Below, piece after piece: positions 55,206-64,000 of a stretch of DNA of 64,000 nucleotides. Where the stretch lies: positions 1 through 64,000 of the forward strand of contig NZ_JAUFQJ010000023.1 of the NCBI RefSeq assembly GCF_030409685.1. The letters are read 5' to 3'. This DNA is from Ferruginibacter paludis (GTDB lineage Bacteria; Bacteroidota; Bacteroidia; Chitinophagales; Chitinophagaceae). Position numbers and translations under genes: made by a program. Numbering within the stretch: position 1 is the stretch's first letter; each line of letters starts with the position of its first letter. Below the pieces are notes generated by a model. It saw nothing but the letters and a program-made list of their open reading frames with translations, was not told where the DNA came from and did not search any database.

Positions 55206-56189
55206 CTATTTTTTCTTAATAAATTCCTTAGGCAATTTATACAATTCTTCCTGCGGGAGCGATTTAAAATACTCGTAAGTAATCTTTAATCCTTCGGCAC
55301 GATTTACAGTAGGCTGCCAGCCGAGAATTTCTTTTGCCTTTGTAATATCCGGTTGACGTTGTTTAGGGTCGTCTGTAGGCAAGGGCTTATAGATAATTTT
55401 TTGTGATGTGCCTGTTAGCTTTATAATTTCTTCCGCAAAATCTTTTAAAGAAATTTCATCCGGATTGCCAATGTTAACAGGTTGCTCATGATCGCTCATT
55501 AACAGCCGGTAAATGCCTTCCACCAAATCAGCCACATAACAAAAACTCCTTGTCTGACTTCCATCACCGAACACCGTTAAATCTTCCCCTCTCAATGCCT
55601 GCCCAATAAATGCTGGTAATGCACGTCCGTCATTGAGGCGCATTCTTGGTCCGTATGTATTGAATATTCTTACAATCCTTGTTTCCAGGTGGTGAAAAGT
55701 ATGGTAGGCCATGGTAATAGCTTCCTGGAATCGTTTGGCTTCATCATATACACCCCGTGGTCCTATGGGATTTACATTGCCCCAATATTCTTCCGTTTGG
55801 GGATGAACCAAAGGATCGCCATACACTTCGCTGGTACTTGCTACCAACATTCTTGCTCCTTTTGAAAGGGCAAGTCCGAGGCAGTTGTGGGTACCAAGTG
55901 AACTAACTTTTAAAGTCTGGATAGGTATTTTTAAATAATCAATCGGGCTGGCTGGTGAAGCAAAATGAAGTATGTAATCGAGTGGGCCGGAAACATGTAT
56001 AAATTTAGAAACATCATGATGATAAAACTCAAATTCTTTTAACTTAAAAAGATGCTCGATGTTTTTTATATCACCGGTGATCAGGTTATCCATTCCGATA
56101 ACATCGAACCCTTCTTTTATAAACCGGTCACACAAATGTGATCCTAAAAAGCCAGCAGCTCCCGTTATCAATACCCTTTTGTTTGCCAT
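55206..56189 (-). CDS. UDP-glucuronate decarboxylase (UDP-xylose synthase)
   Basis: 327 residues. Converts UDP-glucuronate to UDP-xylose. Family blocks: [69 protein letters not shown] (Y-x3-K) and [10 protein letters not shown]. It uses the product of ugd just upstream (145 bp), so the two form a two-step UDP-xylose route. Confidence 0.95.
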   Translation of the reverse strand: MANKRVLITGAAGFLGSHLCDRFIKEGFDVIGMDNLITGDIKNIEHLFKLKEFEFYHHDVSKFIHVSGPLDYILHFASPASPIDYLKIPIQTLKVSSLGTHNCLGLALSKGARMLVASTSEVYGDPLVHPQTEEYWGNVNPIGPRGVYDEAKRFQEAITMAYHTFHHLETRIVRIFNTYGPRMRLNDGRALPAFIGQALRGEDLTVFGDGSQTRSFCYVADLVEGIYRLLMSDHEQPVNIGNPDEISLKDFAEEIIKLTGTSQKIIYKPLPTDDPKQRQPDITKAKEILGWQPTVNRAEGLKITYEYFKSLPQEELYKLPKEFIKKK

Positions 56190-56334
56190 ATTACTCGTTT
56201 AAAGTCTGATTTTTTATATTTATGTTGGATATCTTATTTTTGAATAGCCGTTGGTGATCTCTTCTTAACTTGAAAAATCTTATATAGATTAAAGCTGCTT
56301 CTATATCAGCCACGGTAATTTAGAAATCATCCAT

Positions 56335-57666
56335 TTAGCTATTTTGAACAATTGCTTTTCTACCAATACTTACATAGTGATACCCCAGGTCTTCCATCTG
56401 TTTTAAATCAAACAAATTACGTCCGTCAAAAATAGCTTTGTTCTTTAACAGGGATGTTATCTTTTTAAAATCCGGTGTTCTGAACTCACTCCATTCTGTT
56501 GCAATTACCAATGCATCAGCATCTTTCAGCGCATCATACTGGCTTTCTACAAAAGTAATCTTATCCCCTACCAGCTGCTTCACATTGTTCATAGCTTCGG
56601 GATCAAAGGTAGCCACTGTGGCACCGGCCTCTAAAAACGCATCAATTAAATATAAGGCTGGTGCCTCTCTGATGTCATCTGTATTAGGCTTAAACGCCAA
56701 TCCCCACAATGCAATTTTTTTTCCTTTCAGGTCATTATTAAAGTAAGATTTTATTTTTGGCACCAGGTGAAGTTTTTGTTTTTCATTCACTTCCATTACT
56801 GCATCGAGTATTTTAAAACTATAATCAACTTCAATAGACGATTTTGCCAGTGCCTGCACATCTTTAGGAAAGCAACTACCTCCATAACCAATGCCCGGAA
56901 ATAAAAAGCGCCGGCCAATGCGTTCGTCACTGCCAATTCCTTTCCGGACCATGTCTACGTCAGCGCCCAACAGTTCACACAACTGTGCAATTTCATTCAT
57001 GAAAGTTATTTTGGTTGCTAAAAACGAGTTGGCAGCATACTTTGTTAACTCAGCACTTTTTTCATCCATAAAAATTACCGGGTTGCCCTGGCGTACAAAG
57101 GGTGCATATAAATCATTCAATACTTTTTTTGCCTTATCTGAAGAAGTGCCAATAACTACCCTGTCTGGCTTCATAAAATCATCTACCGCAACACCTTCTC
57201 TTAAAAATTCAGGATTGCTCACAATATCAAATGTTCCTTCAATGCCTCCATTGTCAAGCAATGCCTTTTCTACCTTTGCGGCAGTACCCACAGGCACCGT
57301 GCTTTTATCAATAATTATTTTATAATCTCCTGCTTTTATAAGGGCGCCCAAATCTTTTGCAACACCTAATATATATTTTAAATCCGCACTTCCATCTTCT
57401 CCGGGAGGTGTTGGTAATGCAAGAAAAATAACCTGGGCATCTTTTATCCCATCTGCAAGAGATGTTGTAAACTGCAACCTTCCTTCACGCTGGTTTCTTA
57501 AAAATATTTTTTCCAGCCCGGGCTCGTAAATTGTTATTTTTCCTGAAGACAATTTGTCTACTTTGGTCTTGTCAATATCCACACACACTACTTCGTTTCC
57601 TGTTTCTGCAAAACAGGTTCCGGTTACAAGGCCAACATAGCCTGTTCCTACAACTGCTATCTTCAT
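56335..57666 (-). CDS. ugd: UDP-glucose 6-dehydrogenase
   Basis: 443 residues. Oxidises UDP-glucose to UDP-glucuronate with two NAD. NAD loop VVGTGYVGLVTGTCFAE, LALPTPPGEDGSADL, Thr/Lys block KSTVPVGTA, NPEFLREGVAVDDF and the catalytic Cys in GGSCFPKDVQAL near residue 263. Follows the aminotransferase gene by 9 bp and precedes UDP-xylose synthase. Confidence 0.97.
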   Translation of the reverse strand: MKIAVVGTGYVGLVTGTCFAETGNEVVCVDIDKTKVDKLSSGKITIYEPGLEKIFLRNQREGRLQFTTSLADGIKDAQVIFLALPTPPGEDGSADLKYILGVAKDLGALIKAGDYKIIIDKSTVPVGTAAKVEKALLDNGGIEGTFDIVSNPEFLREGVAVDDFMKPDRVVIGTSSDKAKKVLNDLYAPFVRQGNPVIFMDEKSAELTKYAANSFLATKITFMNEIAQLCELLGADVDMVRKGIGSDERIGRRFLFPGIGYGGSCFPKDVQALAKSSIEVDYSFKILDAVMEVNEKQKLHLVPKIKSYFNNDLKGKKIALWGLAFKPNTDDIREAPALYLIDAFLEAGATVATFDPEAMNNVKQLVGDKITFVESQYDALKDADALVIATEWSEFRTPDFKKITSLLKNKAIFDGRNLFDLKQMEDLGYHYVSIGRKAIVQNS

Positions 57667-57675
57667 AATTAATGT

Positions 57676-58803
57676 TTAGTTTATATAGTTTAAGATTTTA
57701 GATGCAATAAATGTTTGCTGTTCTTCATCCAGCTCGGTATGAATTGGTAACGAAATCACTCTTTCAGTTAACCAGTCCGTAGTTGCAAGCTGGTAATTTT
57801 TTCCGCCAAAGGCGTCAAACATTTTCTGTTTATGACAGGGCACGGGGTAATATATCATTGAGGGAATTCCATTTTCAGCCAGGTACTTATTTAATCCATC
57901 CCGGTCAACGTTGTTTAGCGTTAATGTGTACTGATGAAAAACATGTTTACAATACGAAGCCCGGAACGGAGTAGTTATTTGCTTATAACCTGCAAAAGCG
58001 TTGTCATAAAAATCAGCTGCCTTTGTCCGCGACGCGATGTATTCATCCAGGTGCTGTAATTTAATGTCAAGAATAGCAGCCTGTATCGCATCTAATCTTG
58101 AATTGCAGCCCACCATTTCATGATAATATCTTTTGCTTTGCCCATGTGCTGCAATCATTTTTAATTTTTCTGCTAACGCATCGTCATTGGTAAATATTGC
58201 CCCCCCATCGCCGAATGCACCCAGGTTTTTCGACGGATAAAAAGAGGTACATCCAATATGTCCGATGCTGCCGGTTTTTACTATCTGCCCATCACCAAAT
58301 GTATAATCACAGCCTATTGCCTGGGCATTGTCTTCGATAACAAAAAGGTTATGTTTTTTTGCAATCGCCATAATCTGCTCCATCTCAGCCGCATGCCCAT
58401 ACAAGTGCACAGGAATAATGGCTTTTGTTTTAGGGGTAATGGCCTTTTCCAGCGCTTCCACATCCATACAAAAAGTCCGTTTATCAACTTCTGTAAAAAC
58501 AGGTTGCAGGTGCAGCAATGCGGCCGCTTCTACCGTAGCTATGTAGGTAAACGACGGGGTAATTACTTCATCACCAGGGTTAAGTCCTAATGCCATCATA
58601 GAAATCTGCAAAGCGTCGGTACCATTGGCGCAGGGAATAACATGCCTTACGCCGTTGTATGCAGCCAGGTTTGCCGCAAAATCATTTACCACTTTCCCCC
58701 CGATAAACTGACTGCTTTCCATCACACTCAACACAGCTGCATCCACCTCTGGTTTTATTTTCAGGTACTGTGTTTTTGTATCAACCATCTGCAGAGGCCT
58801 CAT
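57676..58803 (-). CDS. DegT/DnrJ/EryC1-family sugar aminotransferase (WbpE-like)
   Basis: 375 residues from MRPLQMVDTK at 58803; the frame is open for 38 more codons, but these cross the promoter. PLP-dependent transaminase acting on nucleotide-linked keto sugars. CANGTDALQI, PVHLYGHAAEM, IEDNAQAIG and the PLP lysine in FYPSKNLGAFGDGG are typical; overall pattern is close to P. aeruginosa WbpE, which aminates UDP-3-keto-GlcNAc uronate. WbpB and WbpD partners are missing here. First gene of the seven-gene operon. Confidence 0.93.
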   Translation of the reverse strand: MRPLQMVDTKTQYLKIKPEVDAAVLSVMESSQFIGGKVVNDFAANLAAYNGVRHVIPCANGTDALQISMMALGLNPGDEVITPSFTYIATVEAAALLHLQPVFTEVDKRTFCMDVEALEKAITPKTKAIIPVHLYGHAAEMEQIMAIAKKHNLFVIEDNAQAIGCDYTFGDGQIVKTGSIGHIGCTSFYPSKNLGAFGDGGAIFTNDDALAEKLKMIAAHGQSKRYYHEMVGCNSRLDAIQAAILDIKLQHLDEYIASRTKAADFYDNAFAGYKQITTPFRASYCKHVFHQYTLTLNNVDRDGLNKYLAENGIPSMIYYPVPCHKQKMFDAFGGKNYQLATTDWLTERVISLPIHTELDEEQQTFIASKILNYIN

Positions 58804-58821
58804 ATATAATTTTTTCGTTGG

Positions 58822-58851
58822 CAAAGATAGGGATTCAAGGGCAGTTTCAAA
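58822..58851 (-). promoter_or_regulatory. Promoter of the nucleotide-sugar operon
   Basis: On the minus strand TTTG (58851-58848), an 18-nt spacer and TATCTTTG (58829-58822) match the consensus. The -7 box lies 18 nt before the aminotransferase start at 58803, supporting that start. Confidence 0.7.
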
Positions 58852-58877
58852 TTTGATCCTATAGTAATAGCAACTGA

Positions 58878-58906
58878 TTGTATTTGAATTTTTGCTGTTA
58901 GCTTTG
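58878..58906 (+). promoter_or_regulatory. Promoter of waaA
   Basis: TTG (58878-58880), an 18-nt spacer and TAGCTTTG (58899-58906) match the consensus, ending 15 nt before the TTG start codon. It is divergent from the nucleotide-sugar operon promoter. Confidence 0.65.
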
Positions 58907-58921
58907 TTGTAAAACAACTAA

Positions 58922-60169
58922 TTGGGCACCTTTCTTTATAGCATTTTCCTCTCGCTTTATATCGCGGGTCTTAAAATTTTATCACCATGGAATGCTAAGG
59001 CAGGACTGTGGGTTTCGGGCAGAAAAAAATTTCCGGGAATCACGTTTCCGCGTGATAATAATATAAAAACGGTATGGATGCATTGTGCCAGCCTGGGGGA
59101 ATTTGAACAAGGCAGACCCGTACTTGAATTGTTAAAAAAACAAAACCCGTCATTAAGAGTGGTGCTTACTTTTTTTTCGCCCAGTGGCTACGAAGTCCAA
59201 AAAAATTACACCGGGGCAGATGCTGTTTTTTATTTGCCCATCGATAGTAAAGCCAATGCTGACAAAATGATTTCTATCATTCAGCCCTCGCTGGTTTTAT
59301 GGGTGAAATATGAGTATTGGTTTTTCTATTTGCAGGCTTTTAAGCAACATAATATTCCGGTTTTATTGGTATCCGGCATCTTCAGAAACAGGCAGCCATT
59401 TTTTAAATGGTATGGTGGGATGTGGAAAAAAATTCTGCCGAGTTTTACGCATTTTTTTGTTCAGGATGAAGCATCAAAGGAATTACTTACCAAAGCGGGA
59501 TTTGCTAAAAATGTAACCGTAAGTGGCGATACCAGGTTTGACCGTGTGATCGAAATTGCAGCACAGTTTACACAGGTTCCAATGATACAAAGTTTTTGTG
59601 GCGAAAATAAAGTTATCGTAGCAGGCAGCACCTGGGAGGAGGATGAAGCTGAATTAATTCATTATGTAAAGGCCAATCCGCAGATAAAATTTATCCTGGC
59701 GCCGCATGAAATTGATGCGGATAACTTAGAAGACGTTCAGAAACAATTCAGCGGAGCAGTACTTTATTCACAGTTGAAAGATGCCCCCGGTGTTACAACA
59801 AATGTTTTGATCATCGATAATGTAGGCATGCTTTCCCGCCTGTATTTCTATGCTGATATAACCTATGTTGGTGGCGGATTTGGAGGCGACGGCGTACACA
59901 ATGTGCTGGAAGCAGCAGTGTTTGGAAAGCCTGTAATTTATGGGCCTGAGTTTGAAAAATTTATTGAGGCCATTGAGCTTACTAATTGTGGCGGAGGCAT
60001 CAGCATTAACAGTGCCCTGGAACTGGAGGCTGAACTAAATAAATTGTGGGAAAACAAAACATTATTAGAGACAACCGGTAAAGCAGCAAAAACTTATGTG
60101 TATTCCAATGCCGGCGCATCAAAAAAAATAGCAGATTTTATTCAGGCAAATCGTCTCCTGATCAGTTGA
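58922..60169 (+). CDS. waaA: 3-deoxy-D-manno-octulosonic acid (Kdo) transferase
   Basis: Transfers Kdo from CMP-Kdo to lipid A precursor at the inner membrane. 415 residues, GT30, two Rossmann-like halves. The start is TTG at 58922: a stop codon (TAA at 58919-58921) lies just upstream in frame and the next Met is far inside. An N-terminal membrane anchor (LYSIFLSLYIAGLKIL) and the blocks WMHCASLGEFEQGRPVLELL and VLWVKYEYWFFYL fit WaaA, as does the C-terminal GGGFGGDGVHNVLEAAVFGKPVIYGP. The last 28 bp overlap the convergent gene. Confidence 0.94.
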   Translation: MGTFLYSIFLSLYIAGLKILSPWNAKAGLWVSGRKKFPGITFPRDNNIKTVWMHCASLGEFEQGRPVLELLKKQNPSLRVVLTFFSPSGYEVQKNYTGADAVFYLPIDSKANADKMISIIQPSLVLWVKYEYWFFYLQAFKQHNIPVLLVSGIFRNRQPFFKWYGGMWKKILPSFTHFFVQDEASKELLTKAGFAKNVTVSGDTRFDRVIEIAAQFTQVPMIQSFCGENKVIVAGSTWEEDEAELIHYVKANPQIKFILAPHEIDADNLEDVQKQFSGAVLYSQLKDAPGVTTNVLIIDNVGMLSRLYFYADITYVGGGFGGDGVHNVLEAAVFGKPVIYGPEFEKFIEAIELTNCGGGISINSALELEAELNKLWENKTLLETTGKAAKTYVYSNAGASKKIADFIQANRLLIS

Positions 60170-60861
60170 TCAAACTGCTGCACAATCCGGTTATCTTCCG
60201 ACCAGCCTATCTTGATTTTTAACTCCCGCTTGATCCAGTATTCTGCTTCAGGCCAGATGGTAAAACTGTTAATTGTTTTTATACTACGTTCGTACATTGC
60301 TTCATCTCCTCTAAATAATTCACTGATAAATAAAAAGCGGTCGTTAACACCAATTGCTTTTTTAAGGTCCTTCACGGGGCCATCACTTAGTTTAGAACTC
60401 AGCTCTTTAAAAGATTCTCTCAAGGTATCGTTCAAAGATATTTTTTCAGTGGCTACAGCTTCGTTGATTTCTCTTTTTGGGGCAGCAACCGGTTGGTGAA
60501 TGAATGTTGGAATTTCATCAATCGGCTGGTACTGAACAGTTGGTTTATTGGTAGCGCTGATATGTTGCATAACAGACGCATTGCGTTTTATCTCTTCAAG
60601 CTCCGCTTCCATAGCGGCTTCATCTACCTGCAGCACTTCTACTATTTTTTCTTGCTGAACATCTGATGATGCTGATCTTGGTTGTGGATTTTGCATTGGC
60701 ATGGATACTGTTACCAGTTTGCTGGTTTGCGTCGGTTGCATTCCCTGCACACGCATTAATTCATGGCGCATCATTTCTACTGTGAGCAATATTTTTTCCG
60801 GAGGAAATTTTTGAGTTACTTGTTGTTGCAGCTGCTGCAAAAGTGTTTCCACTCTTTCCAT
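60142..60861 (-). CDS. Conserved protein of unknown function next to waaA
   Basis: 239 residues from MERVETLLQQ at 60861. Three zones are visible: an N-terminal helical part (1-45, LLQQLQQQV, ILLTVEMMRHEL), a low-complexity Gln/Pro/Ser/Glu linker (about 45-145) and a compact C-terminal domain (about 165-239) with NDRFLFISELFRGDEAMYERSI and WPEAEYWIKREL. No signal peptide or membrane span. Function not recognised. Its 3-prime end overlaps waaA by 28 bp in the opposite direction. Confidence 0.8.
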   Translation of the reverse strand: MERVETLLQQLQQQVTQKFPPEKILLTVEMMRHELMRVQGMQPTQTSKLVTVSMPMQNPQPRSASSDVQQEKIVEVLQVDEAAMEAELEEIKRNASVMQHISATNKPTVQYQPIDEIPTFIHQPVAAPKREINEAVATEKISLNDTLRESFKELSSKLSDGPVKDLKKAIGVNDRFLFISELFRGDEAMYERSIKTINSFTIWPEAEYWIKRELKIKIGWSEDNRIVQQFDQLIRRRFA

Positions 60862-60903
60862 AAATACCATTATTTGTTAATAAGCAATTACAAAGAAATT
60901 TAG

Positions 60904-60935
60904 TTTTGACTAATGCCTTAAAAGGGCAATCTTTG
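60904..60935 (+). promoter_or_regulatory. Promoter of tdk
   Basis: TTTTG (60904-60908), a 19-nt spacer and AATCTTTG (60928-60935), one mismatch from TAnnTTTG, 48 nt before the tdk start. Confidence 0.5.
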
Positions 60936-60983
60936 CAAACATTCAAAATAAAGTTACAAACTCAATCTCTAAAAAATATATAA

Positions 60984-61550
60984 ATGTTTATTGAGCCAAA
61001 TTTAAAAGGCGGGCGGGGTTCTATTGAAGTGATTTGTGGAAGCATGTTTAGCGGAAAAACTGAAGAACTCATCAGGCGTTTAAAGAGGGTAAAAATAGCC
61101 AACCTCACTTACGAAATTTTTAAACCGGCCATAGATGTACGCTACGACCAGGTAAATATTGTAAGTCATGATACCAATTTTATTCAGAGTACACCGGTTG
61201 AAAGCTCACAAACAATTTTGCTGCTCGCAGGTGAGGTTGATGTGGTAGGCATTGATGAAGCACAATTTTTTGATGCGGAAATTGGTAACGTGTGCGAACA
61301 GCTGGCACTGCGGGGCATAAGGGTAATAATTGCGGGGCTGGATATGGATTATACTGGGAAACCATTTGGCCAAATGCCCAACCTTTTAGCCATTGCAGAT
61401 TATATAACTAAACTGCACGCCATCTGTGTAAAGTGCGGTAATATCGCTAATATCAGTTACCGTAAAACTGCCGCGGCTGGACAGGTGGTACTAGGTGAAA
61501 AAGACATATATGAACCCCGTTGCAGGATATGTGCCCTGCTGAAAGACTAA
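60984..61550 (+). CDS. tdk: Thymidine kinase (type II)
   Basis: Phosphorylates thymidine with ATP in the salvage pathway. 188 residues. P-loop [15 protein letters not shown] near residue 17, Walker B-like DEAQFFD near residue 89 (catalytic Glu), the lasso-domain zinc ligands as CVKC and CRIC near residues 148 and 183, and the substrate loop [13 protein letters not shown]. Single gene upstream of the ccm genes. Confidence 0.96.
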   Translation: MFIEPNLKGGRGSIEVICGSMFSGKTEELIRRLKRVKIANLTYEIFKPAIDVRYDQVNIVSHDTNFIQSTPVESSQTILLLAGEVDVVGIDEAQFFDAEIGNVCEQLALRGIRVIIAGLDMDYTGKPFGQMPNLLAIADYITKLHAICVKCGNIANISYRKTAAAGQVVLGEKDIYEPRCRICALLKD

Positions 61551-61649
61551 CCTCCATTTCAATATTGAGGCGGGGTTCTTTATACTAAAAATAATAAATT
61601 CCTAACACGCAGTTTGAAAACCTGATTTATAAATAAGCGCTACATTTTA

Positions 61650-62303
61650 ATGAAAACAATTTTTGCTTTATTAAAAAAAGACTTACTGCTGGAGCTAAGG
61701 CAGCAGCATAGCTTTTATGGCATATTGTTATATGTAGCGTCTACTATATTTGTATTATACCTGTCCCTCAGTAACCCGGAGCCGGATGTATGGAATGCGT
61801 TGTTTTGGGTGATACAATTGTTTGTTTGTGTAAATGCCGTGGCCAAAAGTTTTTTACAGGAAAGCCGTGGCCGCATGCTTTATTTTTATTCTATTTCTGG
61901 CGCCAGGGAATTTATCATAGCCAAATTAATTTACAATATCATTTTAATGCTGCTGATGAGCATGATGAGCCTTGGGCTTTTTTTCCTGCTATTAAAAAAT
62001 CCACTTGATAAACCCCTTGTTTTTTTAGGTATTGTATGTCTGGGTAGCATTAGTTTAAGCCTCGTGTTTACATTACTTGCAGCCATTGCAGCCAAGGCGC
62101 AACAAAATGCAGCCCTGATGGCCATCCTGGGTTTCCCTTTAATTGTGCCTCAGTTATTACTGGTAATCCGTTTGTCCAAAGCAGCTTTTGGCGAACAGTT
62201 CCGGACAGGAGCAGTTTTAAATTTAACCGGCCTTATTGTGGGGCTGGATATTATGGTGCTTATATTGTCCATTATTTTATTTCCATTCCTGTGGAAAGAC
62301 TAA
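61650..62303 (+). CDS. ccmB: Haem exporter protein CcmB
   Basis: Membrane subunit of the CcmAB transporter for cytochrome c maturation. 217 residues with six hydrophobic segments. Blocks LLKKDLLLELRQQHSFYGILLYV, FWVIQLFVCVNAVAKSFLQE, and GFPLIVPQLLLVIRLS near residue 160 fit CcmB. The ATPase CcmA is not next to it. Precedes ccmC by 95 bp. Confidence 0.92.
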   Translation: MKTIFALLKKDLLLELRQQHSFYGILLYVASTIFVLYLSLSNPEPDVWNALFWVIQLFVCVNAVAKSFLQESRGRMLYFYSISGAREFIIAKLIYNIILMLLMSMMSLGLFFLLLKNPLDKPLVFLGIVCLGSISLSLVFTLLAAIAAKAQQNAALMAILGFPLIVPQLLLVIRLSKAAFGEQFRTGAVLNLTGLIVGLDIMVLILSIILFPFLWKD

Positions 62304-62372
62304 GCATTGAGCTCCCCTCTCTATACCCGTTATAGTTTTAAAAATTATCACCCAATAAAGGCAGCTTTCCCC

Positions 62373-62380
62373 TAAATTTG
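62373..62380 (+). promoter_or_regulatory. -7 box of ccmC
   Basis: TAAATTTG matches TAnnTTTG, 18 nt before the ccmC ATG at 62399. No clear -33 is seen, and the gene may also be read from ccmB. Confidence 0.35.
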
Positions 62381-62398
62381 CCTTCTTATTATTTAAAA

Positions 62399-63076
62399 AT
62401 GCGTAAAAGCTGGTGGAAGATATTAGCGGTAGTATTATTGATTTACACTTTTACCGCTGGATTTTTAATACATATACCCCATATCGGTAATTTAAAGGAA
62501 ACTGCCCGTAATCTTTTTTTTCATGTTCCCATGTGGTTTGGTCAAATTACCCTGCTCAGTATTTCCCTGGTATACTCCATTTTATATTTACGTACGCCTG
62601 ATTTAAAGTATGATATTTTTGCAGTATGCTTCGCTAAAACCGGTATTTTAATGGGCATATTAGGATTGGTTACCGGATCCATTTGGGCCACTTACACCTG
62701 GGGATCGCCCTGGAGCAACGACCCCAAACAAATTGGCGTTGCCATTGCCCTGCTGATTTATTTTGCCTACCTGGTGCTGAGAAATGCAGTACCTGATATT
62801 GACAAACGGGCTAAAGTAAGTGCGGTCTACAACATCTTTGCCTACTTTATTTACATTCCCTTAATAATGATTTTACCGAGAATGGTGGAGTCTTTACATC
62901 CCGGCGGCAAGGGTGTTGAAGGCAACCCCGGTTTAAACGGTGCAGATCTTGATGCCAATATGCAACTGGTATTTCTGCCGGCAGTAATTGGCTGGACTTT
63001 ACTGGGCGCCTGGATCAGCACTTTAAATATCAGGATTGAATTAATCAGAGATAAAAATTTACTCAATGCGGAATAA
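62399..63076 (+). CDS. ccmC: Cytochrome c assembly protein CcmC
   Basis: Inner-membrane haem-handling protein that loads haem onto CcmE. 225 residues from the ATG at 62399 (a TTG lies seven codons upstream). Six membrane helices; the periplasmic tryptophan-rich signature is TGSIWATYTWGSPWSNDPK near residues 95-113, with conserved His in FFHVPMWFGQ and in the SLHPGG segment. Overlaps the following ccmD-like gene by 11 bp. Confidence 0.93.
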   Translation: MRKSWWKILAVVLLIYTFTAGFLIHIPHIGNLKETARNLFFHVPMWFGQITLLSISLVYSILYLRTPDLKYDIFAVCFAKTGILMGILGLVTGSIWATYTWGSPWSNDPKQIGVAIALLIYFAYLVLRNAVPDIDKRAKVSAVYNIFAYFIYIPLIMILPRMVESLHPGGKGVEGNPGLNGADLDANMQLVFLPAVIGWTLLGAWISTLNIRIELIRDKNLLNAE

Positions 63077-63284
63077 AATTTATTACCTGTTGCTAAGCGT
63101 ACCAGCACTTTTGTTTAGTTCAAATCTGTTTGCCCAGATGAGTGATAATGAGCAAACAGGGATGCGTAGTAATGGAAAAATTTATGTAGTGCTTGCTGTT
63201 TGCATAACCATACTGGCCGGGCTGCTTTTATACGTTGTAAGTATAGACAGGAAGATAGGCAAAATTGAAAAAGAAAACGGGTAG
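63066..63284 (+). CDS. CcmD-like small membrane protein
   Basis: 72 residues. A signal-like N-terminal helix (YYLLLSVPALLFSSNLFA) and a second membrane span (IYVVLAVCITILAGLLLYVVSI) are followed by a basic tail (DRKIGKIEKENG). Position directly after ccmC with 11-bp overlap and the second helix with its charged tail fit CcmD, which helps release holo-CcmE. It is longer than CcmD of proteobacteria because of the extra N-terminal part. Confidence 0.8.
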   Translation: MRNKIYYLLLSVPALLFSSNLFAQMSDNEQTGMRSNGKIYVVLAVCITILAGLLLYVVSIDRKIGKIEKENG

Positions 63285-63548
63285 CAACTGCCTGCCCCAT
63301 TATTGTGTTTACTGATTTTAAGCCTTCCTAAATTAGTCCACTTCCTTTGCAATAAATTTAATACAACAGAGTTATTTATAATACAGTTTCGAGCTGATTA
63401 CTTATGTATCAGATTAAAAAATACTTTCAACAGTAAGCTGGTTGTGAAATCTTTTTACAATCAACCCCAAGCACCACACAGGAAAACTTCAATAGCTGCC
63501 TGCCAGTTGCTATGATTTATTTACGATTGCATCATTTAAACAAAAATT

Positions 63549-64000
63549 ATGTCAGCACAAACAACGTACAGTTTTTTCGAAAGCGTAGAAAAAAGCTTTG
63601 ATAAAGCAGCCTTATTTACCAAGTGGGATAATGGCATTTTAGAACAGATTAAAGCCTGTAACAGTGTGTACAGGATGAATTTCCCCATCAAACGGGATGA
63701 CGGCAGTATTGAAGTGGTAGAAGCCTACCGCGTACAGCATAGCCAGCATAAATCTCCTTGCAAAGGCGGTATCCGCTTTAGCCATGCAGTAAACCAGGAT
63801 GAGGTAATGGCGCTGGCCGCATTGATGACGTATAAATGCGCCATCGTTAACGTACCCTTCGGCGGTGCGAAAGGTGGTATAAAAATCAGCCCGCGGAATT
63901 ACAGTGTATATGAACTGGAAAAGATTACCCGGCGGTACACTTCTGAGCTGGTAAAGAAAAACTTTATCGGTCCTGGTATAGATGTGCCGGCGCCTGACTA
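63549..64000 (+). CDS. Glutamate/leucine/phenylalanine/valine dehydrogenase, N-terminal part (runs off the window)
   Basis: About 150 residues are visible from the ATG at 63549 to the right edge. The dimerisation domain and the catalytic region are present: [32 protein letters not shown] and the Lys motif [14 protein letters not shown], which binds the amino acid substrate. The sequence pattern is that of the Glu/Leu/Phe/Val dehydrogenase family, most likely glutamate dehydrogenase, converting glutamate and 2-oxoglutarate with ammonia. The NAD(P)-binding domain lies outside the window. Confidence 0.9.
   Translation, partial: MSAQTTYSFFESVEKSFDKAALFTKWDNGILEQIKACNSVYRMNFPIKRDDGSIEVVEAYRVQHSQHKSPCKGGIRFSHAVNQDEVMALAALMTYKCAIVNVPFGGAKGGIKISPRNYSVYELEKITRRYTSELVKKNFIGPGIDVPAPD

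Noticed and set aside
61551-61600. Terminator after tdk
   Set aside because: Only an imperfect CCTC/GAGG stem with a long loop and few T residues; not strong enough to list.
63282-63512. Nine-base inverted repeat TAGCAACTG / CAGTTGCTA and a repeated CTGCCTGCC around the ccmD-gdh gap
   Set aside because: Arms are short and over 200 bp apart, and the parts are not arranged like a mobile element; chance is a fair explanation.

Overview
The window is 64 kb of chromosome from a member of the Bacteroidota, most likely the Chitinophagaceae or a close relative. The evidence is a SprA translocon gene next to ruvA, a surface protein with the gliding-motility type C-terminal domain, SusC-like TonB receptors, a DUF3467 protein, CcmD-like and Lnb-like proteins, Bacteroidota-type -7 boxes (TAnnTTTG) in front of many genes, and almost no Shine-Dalgarno sites. 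No rRNA, tRNA, CRISPR array, prophage or insertion sequence was seen. This is mostly a housekeeping and cell-envelope region.

Layout. 0.4-6.2 kb: ilvE, an unknown gene plus rdgB, a thioesterase, then leftward genes for a TPR protein, phosphosulfolactate synthase and aroE. 6.4-15.4 kb: two small exported proteins, yidC, rplY, prs, radC, DUF3467, and a coupled pair of envelope genes, one of them a ComEA-like helix-hairpin-helix domain fused to a predicted outer-membrane barrel. 15.5-24.2 kb: folD, queE, a PorE-like OmpA protein, dprA, guaB, an Lnb-type DUF4105 protein and an alpha/beta hydrolase. 24.2-31.8 kb: a PKD surface protein with a type 9 secretion C-terminal domain, an SDR oxidoreductase, a small exported protein, and a divergent MntR-like regulator/TonB receptor pair with a clear operator. 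31.9-41.8 kb: sprA-ruvA, fabH, an outer-membrane barrel protein. 42-45.5 kb: three exported carbohydrate-active proteins. 45.8-51.2 kb: cydAB, a THUMP methyltransferase, a NYN-LOTUS protein and a GT25 glycosyltransferase.

51.2-60.9 kb: a seven-gene leftward operon for nucleotide sugars (aminotransferase, ugd, UDP-xylose synthase, a WbpA-type dehydrogenase, a WbpP-type epimerase, rfbC, rfbD), followed by divergent waaA (Kdo transferase) and an unknown conserved gene. 61-64 kb: tdk, ccmB-ccmC-ccmD-like for cytochrome c maturation, and the start of a glutamate dehydrogenase gene that runs off the right edge.

The main themes are envelope building (YidC, waaA, nucleotide sugars, Lnb), type 9 secretion (SprA, PorE-like protein, cargo), DNA processing (radC, dprA, ruvA, HhH-barrel protein) and respiration (cydAB, ccm). 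The best candidates for something undescribed are the HhH-barrel/FadL-like pair, the operator-in-promoter of the MntR-like regulator, a possible sulfonolipid link for the ComA homologue, and a diverged intergenic repeat found twice.
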